Origin: Physcomitrium patens
Lineage: Eukaryota; Streptophyta; Bryopsida; Funariales; Funariaceae
Direction: 5' to 3'
Assembly: GCF_000002425.4 (NCBI RefSeq)
Contig: NC_037270.1
Location: forward strand, 7,556,598-7,620,597
Length of the DNA: 64,000 nucleotides
The position numbers and the translations under genes were made by a program. This document shows, piece after piece, positions 24,601 to 37,400 of this stretch. Each line of letters opens with the position of its first letter. Within the stretch, counting starts at the first letter, position 1. Under the pieces are notes generated by a model. The model was not told where the DNA came from. It ran no database searches and was given only the letters and a program-made list of their open reading frames with translations.

Positions 24601-26500
24601 GGCCAATAAAAACGTTGATCCCAATAATTAATCTTTAATACTTAAAAATAGGTAAAAATATAAAACTAACTAAGATAATTGCTTCCAAGATTTATTAAGA
24701 TTCTATTTTTAAGCCTTTTCTTTCAATGAAACTTATATTCTTAAAAATACTTCTAAATTCTAATAAATAATTAAATAGTCAAAAGACTCTTTAATCTTAT
24801 AATTTGTATAATAAAATGACTTAAAACTATATTTTTAATCAATCTACCAATTAAGATGAATTGATAGGACTCACATGCTTATTTGTAGAGATTCATTTTT
24901 TTTCTTCACAAATAAGGTAGGAATTCTTGTTAGAGATTTCAAATGGCATATGAAGTTTTTAACCAATTTCTTGTCAATATACTCTTTTAATGCAACCAAC
25001 TCATTTTGCAATAAGTTTTAGATTGATCTAAATAGTAATTGAGCTCTTTCTTGTAAATCATTTGAACAATCATAAGATCAATACTTTAGAAGATTATTTT
25101 CATTCTTCTTTTTAAATACGTCTTAAAAATCTTGATATTGATTAAAAATACTACTTATCATCTTTCCACTATTAGAAATAAATATGGTATATATAGCAAA
25201 AGATGAGCCTTTTTTTGTAACATACATGAAAGCTTTTATACCTACCAATAAAGATTTGAATGTACTAAACTTATGTATTTCTACTTGATTAACTTAATTT
25301 TAGATCAAACTATAAGAAAAATTAAGATTATAAGAAATTCAATCTATTTGAGGATTATACTTTTATTATTAAGTTAATTCTAAAATAATTGAATTGAAAA
25401 GAAATCTTATTATATTAAATATTATTATATTATAATGATCTTTAATTATTACATTTGAAGTGTTGCTTCTTTGGACAATGTTGAATATTGTACTTAAGTT
25501 CTTCACAATACATATACAAATATTCTTAATGATGACAAATATTTTCTTGCTTAGTAAGAAATTTAAAATGTATTGTGTCAATTTGCATGGGCTTTGGTAT
25601 AAATAAGTAACCTTTCAAAAATTTAAAAGATGTTGCTATAGCTTGACTTCTACTTCTCCAACCAAATCTTTATTCTTGGCATCTTTTAAAGAGTCAATTG
25701 CCACACACAATGGCTTGAGTAATAAATTACTATAGTAAATTTATTCTTGACATTCTCAATTATGAATCTTTGAAATTATCTTTTAACTCTTATAAAAATA
25801 GATTGATAAGGGCTTTTTCATTCTAATCCATATTGCAAGCAAGATTTTGGAATTCAATAGCATATATGGTAGCTAAATATGATCCTTATTATAAGAATAT
25901 AATTTAGATTTTTGCTAATTTTTTCAATTATTTTCTAAATATAGCCTTAAATGATTTTAAGAATGAACTTAAATCATAGAATGATTGTGAATCTTTTTTC
26001 ATCAAAAGTGCAAAGTAAGAGAGAGCACTTTTCAATAGAAGTAATTCTATGAATCCAACTTGAATAAATCCATTAAAGTATTGGAAAAGATACAATCTTA
26101 AATAGAAGTTAATTTATTATAAAAATCTTTGAAATTTTGATCTTATTCCATCAAACTTCTAAAGCATACTAATCTATGTCTCCTTTGTGCTTGTAGAAGC
26201 AAGACTTCTTAAATTTTGGTTTTGAGGCTGAACTACTTGCTTCTTTCAATTGTACAATTTTTTGGCATATACTTTGGATTTCTTCTATATATATAAGAAT
26301 AGTACGTCTATGATTCATGTTAGAAACATATGAGATTTCTGCTCTTAGAATGTTAACAAGCTTATGATGATCAACAATAGTTGCAAATCTATTTTCACTT
26401 CTATTGAAAATAGTATCCATAATTATTCCTTCTATAGAAAACTCAAACAAATTCAAAAAATTAAATTGGAGGAATGTAATCCACAACCTCTAATATCAAA
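21690..26500 (-). pseudogene. Decayed chromovirus (Ty3/gypsy) internal region
   Basis: Read on the minus strand: gag start (26486-26169, with the NILRAEIS motif), RT N-terminal part (about 25100-24880, LFVKKK), an interruption, RT continued (23700-23200, CIDYQRLNKITIKNRY), RNase H (about 23090-22770) and integrase (about 22540-21900). A chromodomain remnant follows at about 21860-21690 (VEEVLDLR..NKLAYLIY..YNISECT). Frames are broken throughout. Its 5' LTR is at 26501-27192. Confidence 0.75.
23716..24870. mobile_element. Insertion of about 1.15 kb splitting the reverse transcriptase remnant
   Basis: The RT reading runs to about 24880 on the right and resumes at about 23715 on the left, so these bases are foreign to pol. 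Inside are a poly-A tract at about 23855-23872 and no coding frame. It is probably a solo LTR or another non-autonomous insertion; the family was not identified and the ends are not exact. Confidence 0.5.
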
Positions 26501-27192
26501 TGAAAATTTCTACAAAAAGAGATAATCCACTTTCTTTAAGAAAAAAAATTAATATTAGAAAATTAAAATATTTATTTAAAAGTAGGTAGTTTGTAACCTT
26601 CAAAATATAAAAATAGAAGTGAGATAATCTTATTCATTTCTAAAAGAAGAAAATAACAATAAATTAATATTCTTATCAAACTGTCAAAGATATAAATCTT
26701 AAAGAATTAAAATATCAATATATTCTTTTTTCACTCAAAAAGATTAAAAAATAAGTCAAAGATGATATAATATTAAATTATGATGGCTATTGCTAAAGTT
26801 AAGAAGACTAGAAAGTCTTGAAATAAGACTAAGGACTAAAAAAGTGTTGATAAGAGTGAAGAAGGCTTCATTCTTGCCTCCATATACACTATCTAATTAG
26901 AAGCTACATAGCAATGATCTATAGGACCTTTAATATGTGTTTGACTTTCAAGAAAGATTTCCTATATGTGTGGCATATGGTTTTCTTATTCTACACAATA
27001 CTAATTGGTACAGCATGTATCTAATTTGTTTGCCATATTTTTAACCTATCAAATAGCTATAACATGTATAAAGTCAAATTTGAGTCTATGAAGCTTCTAA
27101 AAAGCCTTGCATGAAGACAATACCAAAATTACATACATTTGTTGTCTACCTAACACTTTTCAATTATGTAATTATATATGTCTATGATATTA
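26501..27192 (-). mobile_element. LTR-1, 5' LTR of the chromovirus remnant
   Basis: About 692 bp. It ends (minus strand) in TTTTCA immediately before a primer-binding-site remnant at 26500-26484 (TTTGATATTAGAGG, initiator-Met type with G-to-A and C-to-T changes). It aligns with 32875-33549 and with 53830-54360. Confidence 0.75.
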
Positions 27193-29229
27193 TGTATAAT
27201 TTAAGATTTTTTTAAATATAAAATAAAATAAAATAAAATAAAATGATCTTTTTATTTTATAATATATTTTTTATTTTTTGAAGATATTAAGATTTATAAG
27301 ATTTTTTTTTTGATATTTTTATATTTATAAGGAAATAAATACATAATTGTAGCTAAAATAATGACAAGAAGTGCAAGTAACTTCTTATAACCTTTACAAT
27401 GAAGATATCTAATTTTATAAAGATGTCATTTAATGTTTATCTATAATTCTAAGTAAGTATAATTTTTTTTAAGCTTCATTGCATGTACTTCTTTATATCA
27501 ATTGATTTATTTTAGTTCCAAAAAATGGACTAAGGATAATGATTAGCAAAGATTAAATGCAATTACATGTTAAAAATACTTAGACCAAATAAAATAAATA
27601 AAAATAAGAAAAATTAGATAAAATTTTTGTTTTTTGGAAAAACCTCAAAGAATATTTTTAGATATAAATTAAATCTATATAAACATATGAATATCGTGTA
27701 TGTCCATAAAGACCTTTATTAAAAGCTTTATATGTTTAGAAAGTTAATATAAAAGTATCATACTTCGTAAAAACTTTGCTTATGAATCTTATAGTTCTTA
27801 AAAACCTTCTATACAACCTTCTTATTATTTGGTATATATTGATGTAAGAATTAAGACTATTTAATATTTTTTAATATATTTCTTAAATATTATATAATAC
27901 ACACATAAAAATATTTATTAAAAAATAATTATTTTTTATATTTTAAATATTTTAAAAATAAAAATACATGAAGATATTATAAAAAAATAATAAATATGTA
28001 TTTTAAATTATTAATATTTTTAAAACCAAGAAATATTTTGATATACTTATATAGTAATTTATTTAATTTTTAAGATATGAATTATTTATATGATGCTTTA
28101 AATTTTTTTATTCATTTTAGCAATTAAATCAACTTATTTTTAAAGTAATTTTTAAAATAAAAAATTTTAATATTTTAAGATTTTTTTTCAAGTGGTAAAA
28201 TTTATATTATACCTATAAAAAAATTGTATTAAATATTATATTCTAAAAATATATTCTTATATGTATATATGTAGATCTGTAATATTTTAGATTTTTTTTT
28301 TTTAAAATTTATAATTTTTTTTAAAAAACAAAATATATATAGAAACCTACTTATTATATTTTTATGTATTTGATAAATTCGATTGGATTATAAATTATTA
28401 GTTTAAAACTATATTTAAATTAATTCTACTATTATCTTTTTAATTTTATATTTATATAATTGAATCTTGAAGTTATTCAAGTTATTATTATTTAAGGTCT
28501 TATTTTTTCTTATTTTTTTGAAATATTTAAATTATATTTATTTACATTTTTTATTTATTTATATATAAATAAAAAAATTATACTTAGATTTATATCTTCA
28601 ATAAAAAATATGTTATTAGGTTTGTTTTTGAATATTATATTTTATAATCTTTGTTGAAATAAATTTTAATATATATAAGTTTTTTAAATTTTTAAATTAT
28701 AAAAAATAACTACAATCTTTAATACTTTATGACAAAAAAATATCTTAAGAAGTCATAATCAAAGAAAGAATCTTTGAAAACACTATAGAAGGTTATTAAA
28801 AACTCTTAAATGATAATAGAATATTTCAAAATCTTATAGAGTATTTGAAAGATTATTGAAGCTAATTAAGATTTATATAACTTAATTTAACTTAGTTTAA
28901 GATTCTACATGATTTGAAATGATTTTAATGTATTTTAAAATATTTTAGATGATACATGATGTATGTTTATAATATATAAATATAAATAATTTTTTTAATA
29001 AATTATATTCAATGACATTTTTTTCTAAAATTATAATTATTTATATAAATAAAAAAATTTATTTTATTTTAATAATTTATTATTTATTCTTAGTACCTAA
29101 ATGATAATTAAAAAATGCTATATTTTTTATTATAAATAATTATGAATCAATAATCAGCTTTGAAGAAATAATATATTCTTATATTAATAAAATTATAAAA
29201 TTATAAAAATTAAAATTAAATAGAAGATT
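27193..29229. other. Extremely AT-rich stretch, nothing recognised
   Basis: About 2 kb of A/T-dominated sequence with no frame of note. It includes a short AAATA run (about 27218-27243) and many homopolymers. It is probably ancient transposon sequence decayed beyond recognition. Confidence 0.55.
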
Positions 29230-29470
29230 CAAATTAGAATGGAAATTACCAAATACAACGAAAGTAAAGAAATTTTTGAATTAAGGCTGGAATATAGGAA
29301 AGGTGTTGACAAAAATAAAGAAGGTCTTATTCTTGCCTTCATATATATATTATCTAAATAAAGAATCATGTGACAATATAATATAGACCACATAATTTTT
29401 AAAGATAAAAACTTAAAGAACATAGATGAATAAAGATAGATATTCATTAAATAGAGATATAAATTATATG

Positions 29471-29509
<39 letters not shown>

Positions 29510-30060
29510 TAAGAATAAAATTGAATGATTACTTCTAAAGACAAGAAGATTAGTGTCTTTTAGAATTAGACAAGAAACAAGAAAGATATTAACAAGAAAG
29601 AAGAAGATTTCATTATTCTTTTTATATATACTATCTAATAAAGTATTATAGATATACATATTTCATAACATCTTCTAAAAAAGCTTCTTAGAAGCTTTAT
29701 AGACTTGGTTTTGACTTTATACGTTTTTATAGTTAATTGGCAGGTTAGAAACTTAATCAACAAATTAATCATATGTCATGTATTGGTAGCTTGTGGAATA
29801 AGTTGATTATCTGGTGTATGTATAAAAAACTTGCCTTGCAAGTTAAGATATGTGTCTTACAAAGTCAACACATATTAAAAGTCCTATAGAAAATCACTAT
29901 GTAGCTCCTAATTAGATAGTATATATGTAGGTAAGAGTGAAGCCATTTTCACTCTTGTCAACATCTTTCTAGTCTTCTTATCTTTGGCAATAGCCATCAT
30001 AATTTAATATTATATCTTCTTTGATTTATTTTTTAATCTTTTTGAGTGATAAGAACTTGG
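29230..30060. mobile_element. Cluster of three truncated LTR-1 pieces in opposed orientation
   Basis: Minus-oriented pieces lie at about 29230-29400 and 29515-29655. A plus-oriented, longer piece follows at about 29660-30060 (AAAAGCTTCTTAGAAGC.. to ..GGCAATAGCCATCAT..TTTTTGAGTGA). The junction near 29655 joins opposite orientations, so the cluster has been rearranged. An AT tract lies at 29476-29506. Confidence 0.6.
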
Positions 30061-30089
30061 CATTAGAAGATCTACGATAAAATCTATAA

Positions 30090-32770
30090 AAATAAAAAAC
30101 CATGATTATATTGAAATAGGTAATGGCTAAAGAAATCCACAAGGTTGATAATAAGAAATTTTTGATCTTGAATAAACTTTACATAATTGTACAAAGTCTT
30201 TGATTGCTTTTTATACTTGAAGCCACCAAATTGTTTTAGATATTAGCTCTAAAGTCTTGTTATATTTCAAATATTCTACTATTGGAAAGTTATAACAAGC
30301 TTGAAGAACACATAATCATGCTTCATTTAGTAAAATATGTAATTATTTTTTGAAATAAAATAGATTATTTTTAAACTTAAACTTAAAAGTATCATAAGAC
30401 TTTAAAAAATTATTCTTAGTATCATAAATAAGATTATTAGAGGATGTATTCAAGTAAATTTGTTTAAAAAGAATTGAATCAATAGTCAATATCAATTTCA
30501 TTGTTTGAAGATGAAAATATTTTAGCTTCAAAAGAATCATTCTTTGTTGATCAAAAGTTGCATCTCTTTCTTTAGATGCAAGATAAGAACATCTAAAAAG
30601 GATATCTTACAAATCTTATTATTTTTTGGATTAATAAATAATCTTGAAATCTAATCTTAATAAAGACATGCTCAAATAAGCTTGGCAATGATTCAAAACA
30701 TGTGTTGAAATGAAATACTTGAGATTCTTATGATCTACATATACAATGATTAGGTTAGAAGTACCTTCTAGATAATGATGTCATTTTTGAAATGAATCCA
30801 TGATTACAAGAAGTTCTTTATCATGGATTTTGTAGTTGATCTTCATTGCTAAAAAAAAATTAGAATAGAAAGCTATCAAGTAGAACTTGTGATTTTCTTT
30901 TATTTGTAATAACATTGCATCTATAGTAAATTTTAATTTGTTTGTTTTCATAAAAAATACCTTAAAAAAATTGACACAATATAAGATTGGTACAAAAATA
31001 AATATTGACTTCAAGGCTTTAAAACATATTCTAGTTTCTTTATTCCACTCAAGTTTATTTTTATAAATCAAACATATAAGAAGAACTATAATTTAAAAAA
31101 GAATTTGATGAAGATGTAGTAATAATTGATAATTTTTTAAAAAAATTACACATATCTGATTATTTTTGATATCTTCCAATTTATAATGGTCTAAAACTTC
31201 TTAGCATCTATCATAAAATTATTGTTTAAAATGATGTATCATAACAAATCAATTTAAGTAGTGTAAAATATAAATTTATCCATCTAAAAGTATAATCCTA
31301 AGTCTCTTAGTTTTTGGAATACACAACAAGTATGAAGTTCATACTCTTTTATGTTCTTAGAGTAAAATAATATGTTCTCTAGATAATAGACAATAAAGTC
31401 ATCAAGAAACTCATAAAAGATATTATTCATTAGATATTAAAAAAAACTAGTTTATTTGTAAATCCAAAAAATATGACATTATATTTAAAATACCCTTATT
31501 TAGTTTGAAATGTAATTTTTCATTCATATCTTTTTTTTGATGCATACCATGTTATATGTTTCTTGTAGATTTATTTTAATATAGATCTTTGCTTGATTGA
31601 GTTAATCAAAAAGCCTTGAAATCAATGATATATGATATCTATTCTTAATGGTGATCTTCTTGAGTCCTTGATAGTCCACACACATACATAGAGATTTGTT
31701 TTTTTTTTTCTTTACGAATAAGATGAAAGCTTTGGCTAGAAATTTAGAATGGCATGTGAAATTCTTAGCCAAATTCTTATCAATATATTTCTTGAATGCA
31801 GTGAGTTTGTTTTGTGATAAGCTATAGATTGGTTCAAATGGTAGTTGAGCTCCCTCTTGAAGATCAATAGAATAATCATAGGAACAATGCTGTAAAATCA
31901 TATTTGCATTCTTCTTCTCAAAAATATTTTAATAATCTTAGTATTGGTTTAGAATGCTACTTAAAATCTTTTTTCCATCAAAAATAGGTGTGGCTCATAT
32001 AACAAAAGTTGATCATTCTTTTGCAACATGCATAAAAGCTCTTGCACCTATCAATAAAAATTTGATTATATTAGATATATGGATTTTTACTTAATTATTT
32101 GAATTTTAGGCCAAACTATAAAAAAATCAAAGTCACAAGAAATTTAGTCTATTTAAATATTATATTTTTTTAGTCACAATAATCCTAAAATAACTATGTT
32201 AAAAGAAGATTTAATAATAATAAATATTATTAAGCTATTATGACCATTAATTGCTATTCTTAAAAGGATAATTTTATAGATGACATTTTTAAAAGATAAT
32301 AAACAACTATCTATTACTTCTACATGTACAAGTTTGATTTTCTTGACTAAGAATATTTCTTGTTTTTTTAACAAAGTCTTTGTCCATAAAACAAGTTGAG
32401 GCTCTTAAATCTAAATAAGTAAAGACTTTGTGATATTTTGGTCTTAAATAAAATTCTATCATAAAACAAAGTGAGGGATCTGGCAAGAGATTAAGACCTT
32501 GACTAAGTGTTGCACAAGATTCTGGTCCAACTATATTACTATTGTAGCTAAAAAAATTATTTTCTAATATATTATATTTTTTAGAAACCATGCTTTTTAT
32601 TTTGTAGTAATGTTGCTTTTGAACTTCATTATTAACTTCTTCCATAGATGTTGAGATATTACTTCTATGGTTGATATTAAAAATATGTGAGATTTCAATC
32701 TTAAGAGTGTTAACAAACTTGTGAAGATCTGAAATAGTTACAAATCTATTCTTTCTTCTACCAAGAGTAG

Positions 32771-32806
<36 letters not shown>

Positions 32807-32874
32807 TCATAAACAAATCAAATAAATCTAAAATTCAAATTAGATAAAGGTAATTTGTGACTTGTAATATTAAA
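30090..32874 (-). pseudogene. Decayed chromovirus internal region
   Basis: Minus strand order: primer-site remnant (32874-32858), gag start (about 32760-32640) and a protease remnant near 32390 (LDLRASTCFMDK, compare LDSGAS). RT N-part is at 31901-31602 (LFVKKK..MCVDYQGLKKITIKNRY) and further RT at about 31600-31250. RNase H is at 31071-30781 (ending IHDKELLVIMDSF) and integrase at about 30540-30120. It stops against LTR-1 pieces near 30060 before any chromodomain. Multiple stops and shifts are present. Confidence 0.75.
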
Positions 32875-33549
32875 TGAAAATTCCTACAAAGAGAGATAGT
32901 CTATTTTTTTAAGAAAATAAATCAATATTAAAAAATAAAATTGTTAGTTTAAGAGTAGATAGTTTGTAACCTTCAAAATATAATAATAGAAGTGAAATAA
33001 TTTATTTACTTTTAAAAAAAATAAAAATAATGAATTAATATTTTTGTAAAATTATCAAAGACATAAATCTCAAAGAACTAAAAGATTAAAATATTCTTGT
33101 GTCATTCAAAAAGACTAAAAAATTACTCAAAAGATTATATGTTATTCAATTAGAATGGCTATTGCTAAAGATAAGAAGATTAGAAAGGTATTGACAATAG
33201 TGAAGAAGGCTTCATTCTTGCCTCCATATATTCTATCTAATTAAGAGCTATATGGTAATATTTTATAGGACCTCTAACATGTGTCTTAACTCGTAAGGCA
33301 AGTTTTTATATTTATTCCATATAGTTAGCTTGTATTATAAGGTACCAACACATGCAACACGTGGCTAATTTGTTAACCAAGTTTCTAATCTATCAATCAA
33401 CTTGAAACTCATATAAAGTCAAATTCCTATTTATAAAGCTTCTAATAAACTTCTCTGTAAGATATTTTCAAATTAAATACTTTAATCTACTTCTATCATC
33501 CATATTATTTAGGTAATTATCAAAATAAACATATATGTATGTGACAATA
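32875..33549 (-). mobile_element. LTR-1, 5' LTR of the chromovirus remnant
   Basis: About 675 bp. It borders the decayed primer-binding site on its left and ends near GTGACAATA on its right, equivalent to the LTR end at 54360. Confidence 0.7.
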
Positions 33550-33579
33550 CTTTGCAAGTTTGAAATATAGTGGAGGTCA

Positions 33580-33835
33580 TATGGAACTTTGCAACTTAGT
33601 TATTAGTTAGATAATATATATAGATGGAAGAGTAAAAGTCTTCTTTTTTCTTGTCAACACATTTCTAGTCCTTAGTCTAGTTTTAAGACTTTCTAATCTT
33701 TTTATATTTTATAGAATTCATTCCAATTTCAATATTTTATTAATTTTGAATAAATATCTATATTTTTTGAGTGACAAAAGAATATATTAAGTTTTATTTG
33801 TCTTTGATTCATGTATTGAAACATAAATTAGAAAG
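33580..33835 (+). mobile_element. LTR-1 fragment, inverted relative to its neighbour
   Basis: It carries the LTR-1 part from GGAGGTC..AGATAATATATA through ..TCTTGTCAACAC..TTCTAGTC.. to ..TTTGATTCATGT, in plus orientation. It lies only some 30 bp from the minus-oriented copy at 32875-33549, making an imperfect inverted repeat. Confidence 0.6.
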
Positions 33836-34631
33836 ATAAAAATAAAAATTCATTTGAAAATTTAAAATAATTCAAAATATAAATAATATTATTTTAAATT
33901 TTAATAAATTGATAAATTAATAAATTTTTAAATGGCATAAATAAATATTACTAGATTTTTATATTAAAATATTTTTATCAATTTATAAAGAACCTTAAGT
34001 AACTTTCAGAACTTATCTGATATAAATATGTTTCTTCAATATGATATTTTTTACTAAAAGCTTAAAATTCAATTTTTTGTAGTATTTACAATTGGCATGT
34101 AATATTACCACTATGATATTTATATAAATGTACAAAAATATCTTGATTTTTTAAAACTTATTTTATACATATATATATATATATATATATATGTACATAT
34201 TTCTGAAATAGAAATTACTGCAATTTATGCTTGTCTATACAACAACATAGCTTACTTTCAATGATTGTAAAATCACATCAACAAAGAGTTCCTTACAATT
34301 TATTCAAAATCAAATTTAGTACTAATTCAAAACACATACACACATGCATAAACAAAATTAAAAAAATTAAAAAAATATTAATTTAAATTTCTAATTTATC
34401 ATATATTTATTTATTTATGTTTTAAGAACATTATATTTATAATCTCCAACATGAAGTATACAAGCAATATTATAACTCAATTCCAATAAAATTAGAAAAT
34501 TATTAATATTATGTCTCCAATTAATATTATTATATCCCACGTGACCTCTACTCAACTTAAAATGACTAAAAAGCATGCTTCTATGCTTAGGGCGCATTTT
34601 GCAGTCTAATATTTTATCTTAATATTGATCC

Positions 34632-34666
<35 letters not shown>

Positions 34667-34939
34667 ATAATTTTTGGCAACCAAATTAGAATAAGATTAA
34701 ATAAATACACAGTTTTAAATTAAAAATTTTAGAAGAAATTATTTTATTTAAAAAAAAAACACTTCACAACCTATTTTTTCATAAAATATTCAATGTCTCT
34801 CTCTTGACCACCACTTTTTTTTTTTAAAGAGAAGAAAGGAAAAAAATGTGCAAAAGAAAGAGGCATATTATTAGGTAGTTGTTTATGAGGAGGTCACATG
34901 GAATGCCGCTATGTCAATTGCAGGTGTAATGTTAGCAAT
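33836..34939. other. AT-rich intergenic upstream of psaF
   Basis: No gene seen. AT tracts lie at about 34164-34191 and 34637-34664. Composition shifts upward from about 34840. Confidence 0.55.
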
Positions 34940-35383
34940 TCTCTCAATTTATATGATAAAAAACCACCTCACTAATTTGATGTCAATGTAAGAAAAACCA
35001 CAATTGAGTAAGACGAGATTTACATGGTCAAGCTGAGGAAAAGCGGTTCTCACTTGTGTCACTAACGCAACCGCCACATCAGCAGGATGACCGGCGCAGG
35101 CGGTAAGGTAGCGGGCACAAGCAGCGAGCCAACTGCGAGGCGGGGAAGGGCGCGCGACGAGCAGAGGCGATAGGCCTTCGCTGCTCGCCGCAGCCCCAGC
35201 ACCAGATTTTCTGGATAAGATTGTGGCTCGCACAAGCCTCGCTGGGTGGATCCTCGCTCTGCTTCATCACCCCAACCCACCTGCCAATTCATGCAGCAAC
35301 CCATCGATTCTTCTTCTTCCCCACCTCGTCTTCATTTGTTGAAGTGGGTTTGCAGTGAGTGAGTGACGCAGAGTTTCCGCACA
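34940..35383 (+). promoter_or_regulatory. psaF promoter and 5' leader
   Basis: This GC-rich segment precedes the psaF start. An I-box-like GGATAAGA is at 35213-35220, a light-responsive motif class common in photosynthesis genes. A pyrimidine-rich patch (35306-35331) lies about 50-80 bp before the ATG, typical of plant core promoters and leaders. No convincing TATA box was found. Minus-strand open frames here are by-products of GC richness. Confidence 0.5.
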
Positions 35384-36124
35384 ATGGCGTCCTTCACCAT
35401 GGCAGCCGCCATCGCCCCTGCTGGCCTCGTCGCCCCTCTCGACCTCAGCTCCCGCACCGCCATCTCTGGCTCCCGTGCTTCCGCGTTCGTTAAGAACTCC
35501 AAGGCCAGGACGACCTGCTCTGCATCATCCGTCGACGAAACCACCACTGTCGCGCAAGCCGCGGGGAAGTTCGCTACCGCGTTGGCGCTGGCTGCTCTCG
35601 TTGGCGGGAGTGATATGGTTGTGCCTGAGGCCAAGGCCGATGTTGCTGGTCTGACCCCTTGCAAGGAGAGCAAGGGCTTCGCCAAGAGGGAGAAGCAGGA
35701 GATTAAGAAGCTTGAGAGCAGGCTGAAGCTGTACGCGCCCGACAGCGCACCCGCGTTGGCTTTGAACGCGACCATTGAGAAGACGAAGAGGAGGTTTGCG
35801 TTTTACGGCAACGAGGGATTGTTGTGCGGTACTGATGGGCTCCCTCATTTGATTGTGGACGGTGACCAGGCTCATTTGGGCGAGTTTGTGTACCCCGGGT
35901 TGGTGTTCTTGTACATTGCCGGATGGATTGGATGGGTGGGCAGGGCCTACTTGATTGACGTGAGGACTTCCAAGAAGCCCACCGAGAAGGAAATTATCAT
36001 CGACGTGCCTCTCGCACTCAGGATCATGTCGAAGGGTCTCACGTGGCCCGTGGCTGCCATCGGCGAGCTGAGGAGCGGCAAGTTGGTGGAGAAGAGCGCC
36101 AACATCACCGTTTCGCCTAGATAA
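35384..36124 (+). CDS. psaF: Photosystem I reaction centre subunit III (PsaF), chloroplast precursor
   Basis: The uninterrupted frame of 246 aa encodes the PSI subunit that docks plastocyanin or cytochrome c6 on the lumenal side. The bipartite targeting sequence covers residues 1-85: a Ser/Thr/Ala-rich stroma-targeting part, then a hydrophobic thylakoid-transfer segment (about 58-80) ending AKA. Mature PsaF starts at Asp86 (DVAGLTPC). The Lys-rich N-terminal helix (about 94-117) is the donor-binding face, and Cys93 and Cys148 are the conserved disulfide pair. A membrane span lies at about 171-192 ([16 protein letters not shown]), followed by the conserved [15 protein letters not shown]. The C-terminus (about 232-246) seems longer than the usual short ending. 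Start: ATG at 35384 in context ACAATGGCG; the frame opens earlier, at 35363, only with GTG. Strong G/C third positions contrast with the surroundings. Confidence 0.97.
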   Translation: MASFTMAAAIAPAGLVAPLDLSSRTAISGSRASAFVKNSKARTTCSASSVDETTTVAQAAGKFATALALAALVGGSDMVVPEAKADVAGLTPCKESKGFAKREKQEIKKLESRLKLYAPDSAPALALNATIEKTKRRFAFYGNEGLLCGTDGLPHLIVDGDQAHLGEFVYPGLVFLYIAGWIGWVGRAYLIDVRTSKKPTEKEIIIDVPLALRIMSKGLTWPVAAIGELRSGKLVEKSANITVSPR

Positions 36125-36260
36125 ACTAGTGCGTGAACTCCTGTATCTGCTTAATGTGTAATAAACACGGTTTGTAGCTTACTTCCACTATGTTCGCCCG
36201 TCTGTGTCTACTGTGTTCACGCATGTGAGATTGAGTAATATGATTGATTCCTCTCTGAAG
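36125..36260 (+). terminator. psaF 3' UTR with poly(A) signal
   Basis: AATAAA occurs at 36160-36165, 36 bp after the stop codon, followed by T/G-rich sequence. It is a plausible polyadenylation signal, inferred from sequence only. Confidence 0.5.
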
Positions 36261-37400
36261 GAGCTGTTTGAGTGACCTCAATCCCTTGTTGCGCTCTCTT
36301 CTCGCTCTATTCTATACAATCTCTTAGGTGTATATACTGATTATCAATATCCTTGAGGTAGGGGCTTCATAATTGCGACATTAGAGCGTGTGGAATTGTG
36401 GGTGGTTATTCTTATCTCTTTCGATTGGTCTCCGCTACTCTAACTAAATACATGGTCGTCTTCACTGATTTCGTTTGGGTTGGCTAGAAAATGTTGTATT
36501 ATCACGTCGCTTTAGAGTGCCGTGTAGAGCTACAGGTTTCTAAATAGGTTGTGGTACATAATGTGCCTGAATTGGGTGAGATTTGCGCAGATATGAGTTC
36601 AGAATTGTGTGAGATTGTGGAGCGTTAGCTGTCTGCATGTAAGAGACAAATCGACAACGTGCAGCGCCATCTAACATGACGCTTTACATCTTTGTGTTGC
36701 ATGAGATGTGTCTTCTGATTCTAGTTAAAGAAATGCTGATTTCCTCACCTGGTTGGCGATTTCAGTGTTCTCTTTATGAGACATATGAGATATATTGGAA
36801 TCGTTTTTGGACTAACTGCCTCGGCATGGAAGTAATGCTCCTTCTTACGATTGTATCTGAAAATTGTAGGGCTTACGCGATACTCTGGATCACATCTGTT
36901 GACGTAATCCCAAGTGATTTTTCATGAAATAATTCCCTGTTTGCTGTACTCGAATTTGATCACGAACTGCTCGAAAGGAGTCATGCTCTGGAGTTCATTT
37001 GTATTGTAGTGAGGGCCTTTCCTGAACACATTTGTCACAATTGGTTGTGAAGAGTGCCATTGCTCCTGTGTGTTGCACCATCTGTTTGGTTTCGCTTCCG
37101 TTCAGTTAGGGCAAACGTGGGTTCATCAAACCTCAGGTTTTACTAATAGAATGGGTCCATCGAGCACAGACTCGGCGTTTGTTTATTGGAAAATATCTAG
37201 GAACTTTTGGATAATCATAGTTAATTTTCATTCGTGAGAATGACCTTGAGAACTTCGATGTGTATCAAGACTCTAGTCTTGGATTGACTGTCAGTGAAAG
37301 CTAAGGACAGTTGCTTGTTTCTTTGAAATAATGTGTATTTGTATTTGTTTTAGTTTTGCTGTAGTTCAGATTTTGTCTTTTGCATAAATCATGTGGAATT
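36261..37400. other. Balanced-composition non-coding flank of psaF
   Basis: About 1.1 kb is less AT-rich than the repeats but shows no convincing gene. The best open frame (36676-36927, 83 codons) has no recognisable family. It may be long 3' flank, an unrecognised non-coding transcript or remains of a gene. Confidence 0.45.

Noticed and set aside
34949..35304. Minus-strand frames upstream of psaF rich in Ala, Arg and Ser
   Set aside because: They overlap the psaF promoter and leader, have no family resemblance, and are expected from GC-rich sequence.
35332..35875. Long open frames on the minus strand across psaF (147 and 116 codons)
   Set aside because: They are antisense shadows of the GC-rich psaF coding frame and show no domain.
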